Shown here: piece by piece, positions 63,180-64,000 of the stretch
Numbering within the stretch: position 1 is the first letter of the stretch
Layout: every line of letters starts with the position of its first letter
Assembly: GCF_001941345.1 (NCBI RefSeq)
Contig: NZ_CP009251.1
Coordinates: 558,001 to 622,000 of the forward strand
Reading direction: 5' to 3'
Source: Corynebacterium stationis
Lineage (GTDB): Bacteria; Actinomycetota; Actinomycetes; Mycobacteriales; Mycobacteriaceae
Length of the DNA: 64,000 nucleotides
Notes under the pieces: generated by a model
Database searches by the model: none
What the model saw: the letters and a program-made list of their open reading frames with translations, nothing else
What the model was told of the DNA's origin: nothing
Translations under genes and position numbers: made by a program

Positions 63180-64000
63180 TTACTTCTCGATGGGCATGCG
63201 AACCATGTTGCCCCACTCAGCCCACGAGCCGTCATAATTCCGAACATTGTCGAAGCCCAGGAGGAACTTCAGAACAAACCACGTATGGGCAGCCTGCGCG
63301 CCGACGTGAGAGTACAGAATTACTTCAGAAGCAGAACGCAGGTCGGCGTAAGTCTTTTCCAGTTCCGCAAAGGGGCGGAAGGTGGCATTGGGATACGTTG
63401 CTGTGTCCCACTTGATGTGGGTAGCGCCCGGGATATGTCCGTGGCGGAAAGTCGTGCCGTACTGGGAGTCGCCATTGGTGGAAAAGACAGTCGGCTCGCC
63501 ATTGAATTCCTCGGCGCTACGGGTATCAATCAGCGCCCGGTTTGCTTGCTTGTCGACGAGCTCCGCGACAAACGCGCGGTGCGCCGCATCATTGCGTGGC
63601 GTCTCTGGATAATCCGACTCAGGGAAGTCTGGAACCGCGTAGGAGGTATCGCGCTCTTCGGCCATCCAGGAGTCACGACCACCATTGAGTAGGCGAACGT
63701 CCCCATGGCCGTAAAGCTCAAAGATCCACAGAGCGAAAGCAGCCCACCAGTTGGATTTATCACCGTAGATAACAATGGTGTCATCGCGCTTGATGCCTTT
63801 AGAGCGCATTAAGTTAGCAAATCCCGCGGAATCCACGACATCGCGGGTATTTTGATCTAATAGTTCAGTATGGAAGTTGATCCTCGTGGCGGTAGGGATA
63901 TGCCCGATATCGTAAAGCAGGGAATCTTCGTCAACTTCAATAACACGTAGTCCCTTGATGCCTAAACGTGCGGAAAGCCATGGTGCTGATACCAGGCGAC
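63180..64000 (-). CDS. Rhodanese-type (CysA/SseA-like) sulfurtransferase, 5' end outside window; expected catalytic Cys is Ser
   Basis: The frame is open to the window edge (RLVSAPWLSARLGIKGLRVIEVDEDSLLYDIGHIPTATRINFHTELLDQNTRDVVDSAGFANLMRSKGI). Two rhodanese domains are present: the first with VIYGDKSNWWAAFALWIFELYGHGDVRLLNGG, the second with HIPGATHIKWD. At the second-domain active-site loop, where related enzymes have CRxGxRxSHTWF, it reads YSHVGAQAAHTWF, so the sulfur-carrying Cys is Ser. It may not transfer sulfur by the usual mechanism. Confidence 0.88.
   Translation of the reverse strand, partial: RLVSAPWLSARLGIKGLRVIEVDEDSLLYDIGHIPTATRINFHTELLDQNTRDVVDSAGFANLMRSKGIKRDDTIVIYGDKSNWWAAFALWIFELYGHGDVRLLNGGRDSWMAEERDTSYAVPDFPESDYPETPRNDAAHRAFVAELVDKQANRALIDTRSAEEFNGEPTVFSTNGDSQYGTTFRHGHIPGATHIKWDTATYPNATFRPFAELEKTYADLRSASEVILYSHVGAQAAHTWFVLKFLLGFDNVRNYDGSWAEWGNMVRMPIEK

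Overview
This window comes from a Corynebacterium-type chromosome. The evidence is gene content and order typical of that genus: the imuA'-imuB-dnaE2 mutasome genes, metY-metX, metQNI, a monomeric isocitrate dehydrogenase, upp/lpdA/pyc, a biotin-carrying AccBC acyl-CoA carboxylase subunit, a prpDBC operon with a ScfR/RamB-type regulator, GTG starts and iron boxes of DtxR type. It is an ordinary chromosomal segment with no complete insertion sequence, rRNA, tRNA or CRISPR array. Both ends cut genes: a LuxR-type response regulator on the left and a rhodanese on the right.

Layout. 1-10.6 kb: end of a response regulator, imuA'-imuB, a lipoprotein, a sucrase/ferredoxin-like protein, the metQNI methionine ABC importer, and dnaE2. 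Both mutasome loci carry good LexA-box matches at their starts. 10.6-14.6 kb: an HNH nuclease behind an inverted pair of perfect DnaA boxes, two PH-domain membrane proteins, and an antitoxin whose toxin partner is frameshifted. 14.6-25.8 kb: trmL, folD, a DUF3017 protein, metX and metY, an enoyl-reductase-like protein, a metallo-beta-lactamase-fold protein, dps, dcp and icd. 26-31.2 kb: a siderophore uptake operon (binding protein, two permeases, ATPase, siderophore-interacting reductase) behind a DtxR box. 31.3-42 kb: an MFS exporter, xthA, a small membrane protein, trpS, a YihY protein, an RDD protein, a D-Ala-D-Ala carboxypeptidase, a deaminase-like protein that has lost its metal ligands, and an esterase. 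40.9-43.5 kb: a three-gene operon containing a signal-less NlpC/P60 protein. 43.5-47.9 kb: upp, an XRE regulator with a possible structured leader, an M20 amidohydrolase and lpdA.

From 47.9 to 56.9 kb an accessory block lies between lpdA and pyc, which I recall as neighbours in related species. It holds an unknown small protein, a secreted cysteine-containing protein, two adjacent paralogous Ltp-repeat membrane proteins (a fold known from phage superinfection exclusion), and the methylcitrate-cycle genes prpR/prpDBC. After it come pyc, an acetyltransferase, accBC and a sulfurtransferase whose expected catalytic cysteine is serine.

Shared regulation is visible. A 15-base element containing TAGAC, the half-site of the McbR methionine repressor, occurs before both metQNI and metYX. 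LexA-like boxes sit at imuA' and dnaE2, DtxR-like boxes sit before dps and the siderophore operon, and a 9-base tandem repeat lies between prpR and prpD. Function calls rest on reading motifs by eye and on recalled family knowledge; no database search was run.
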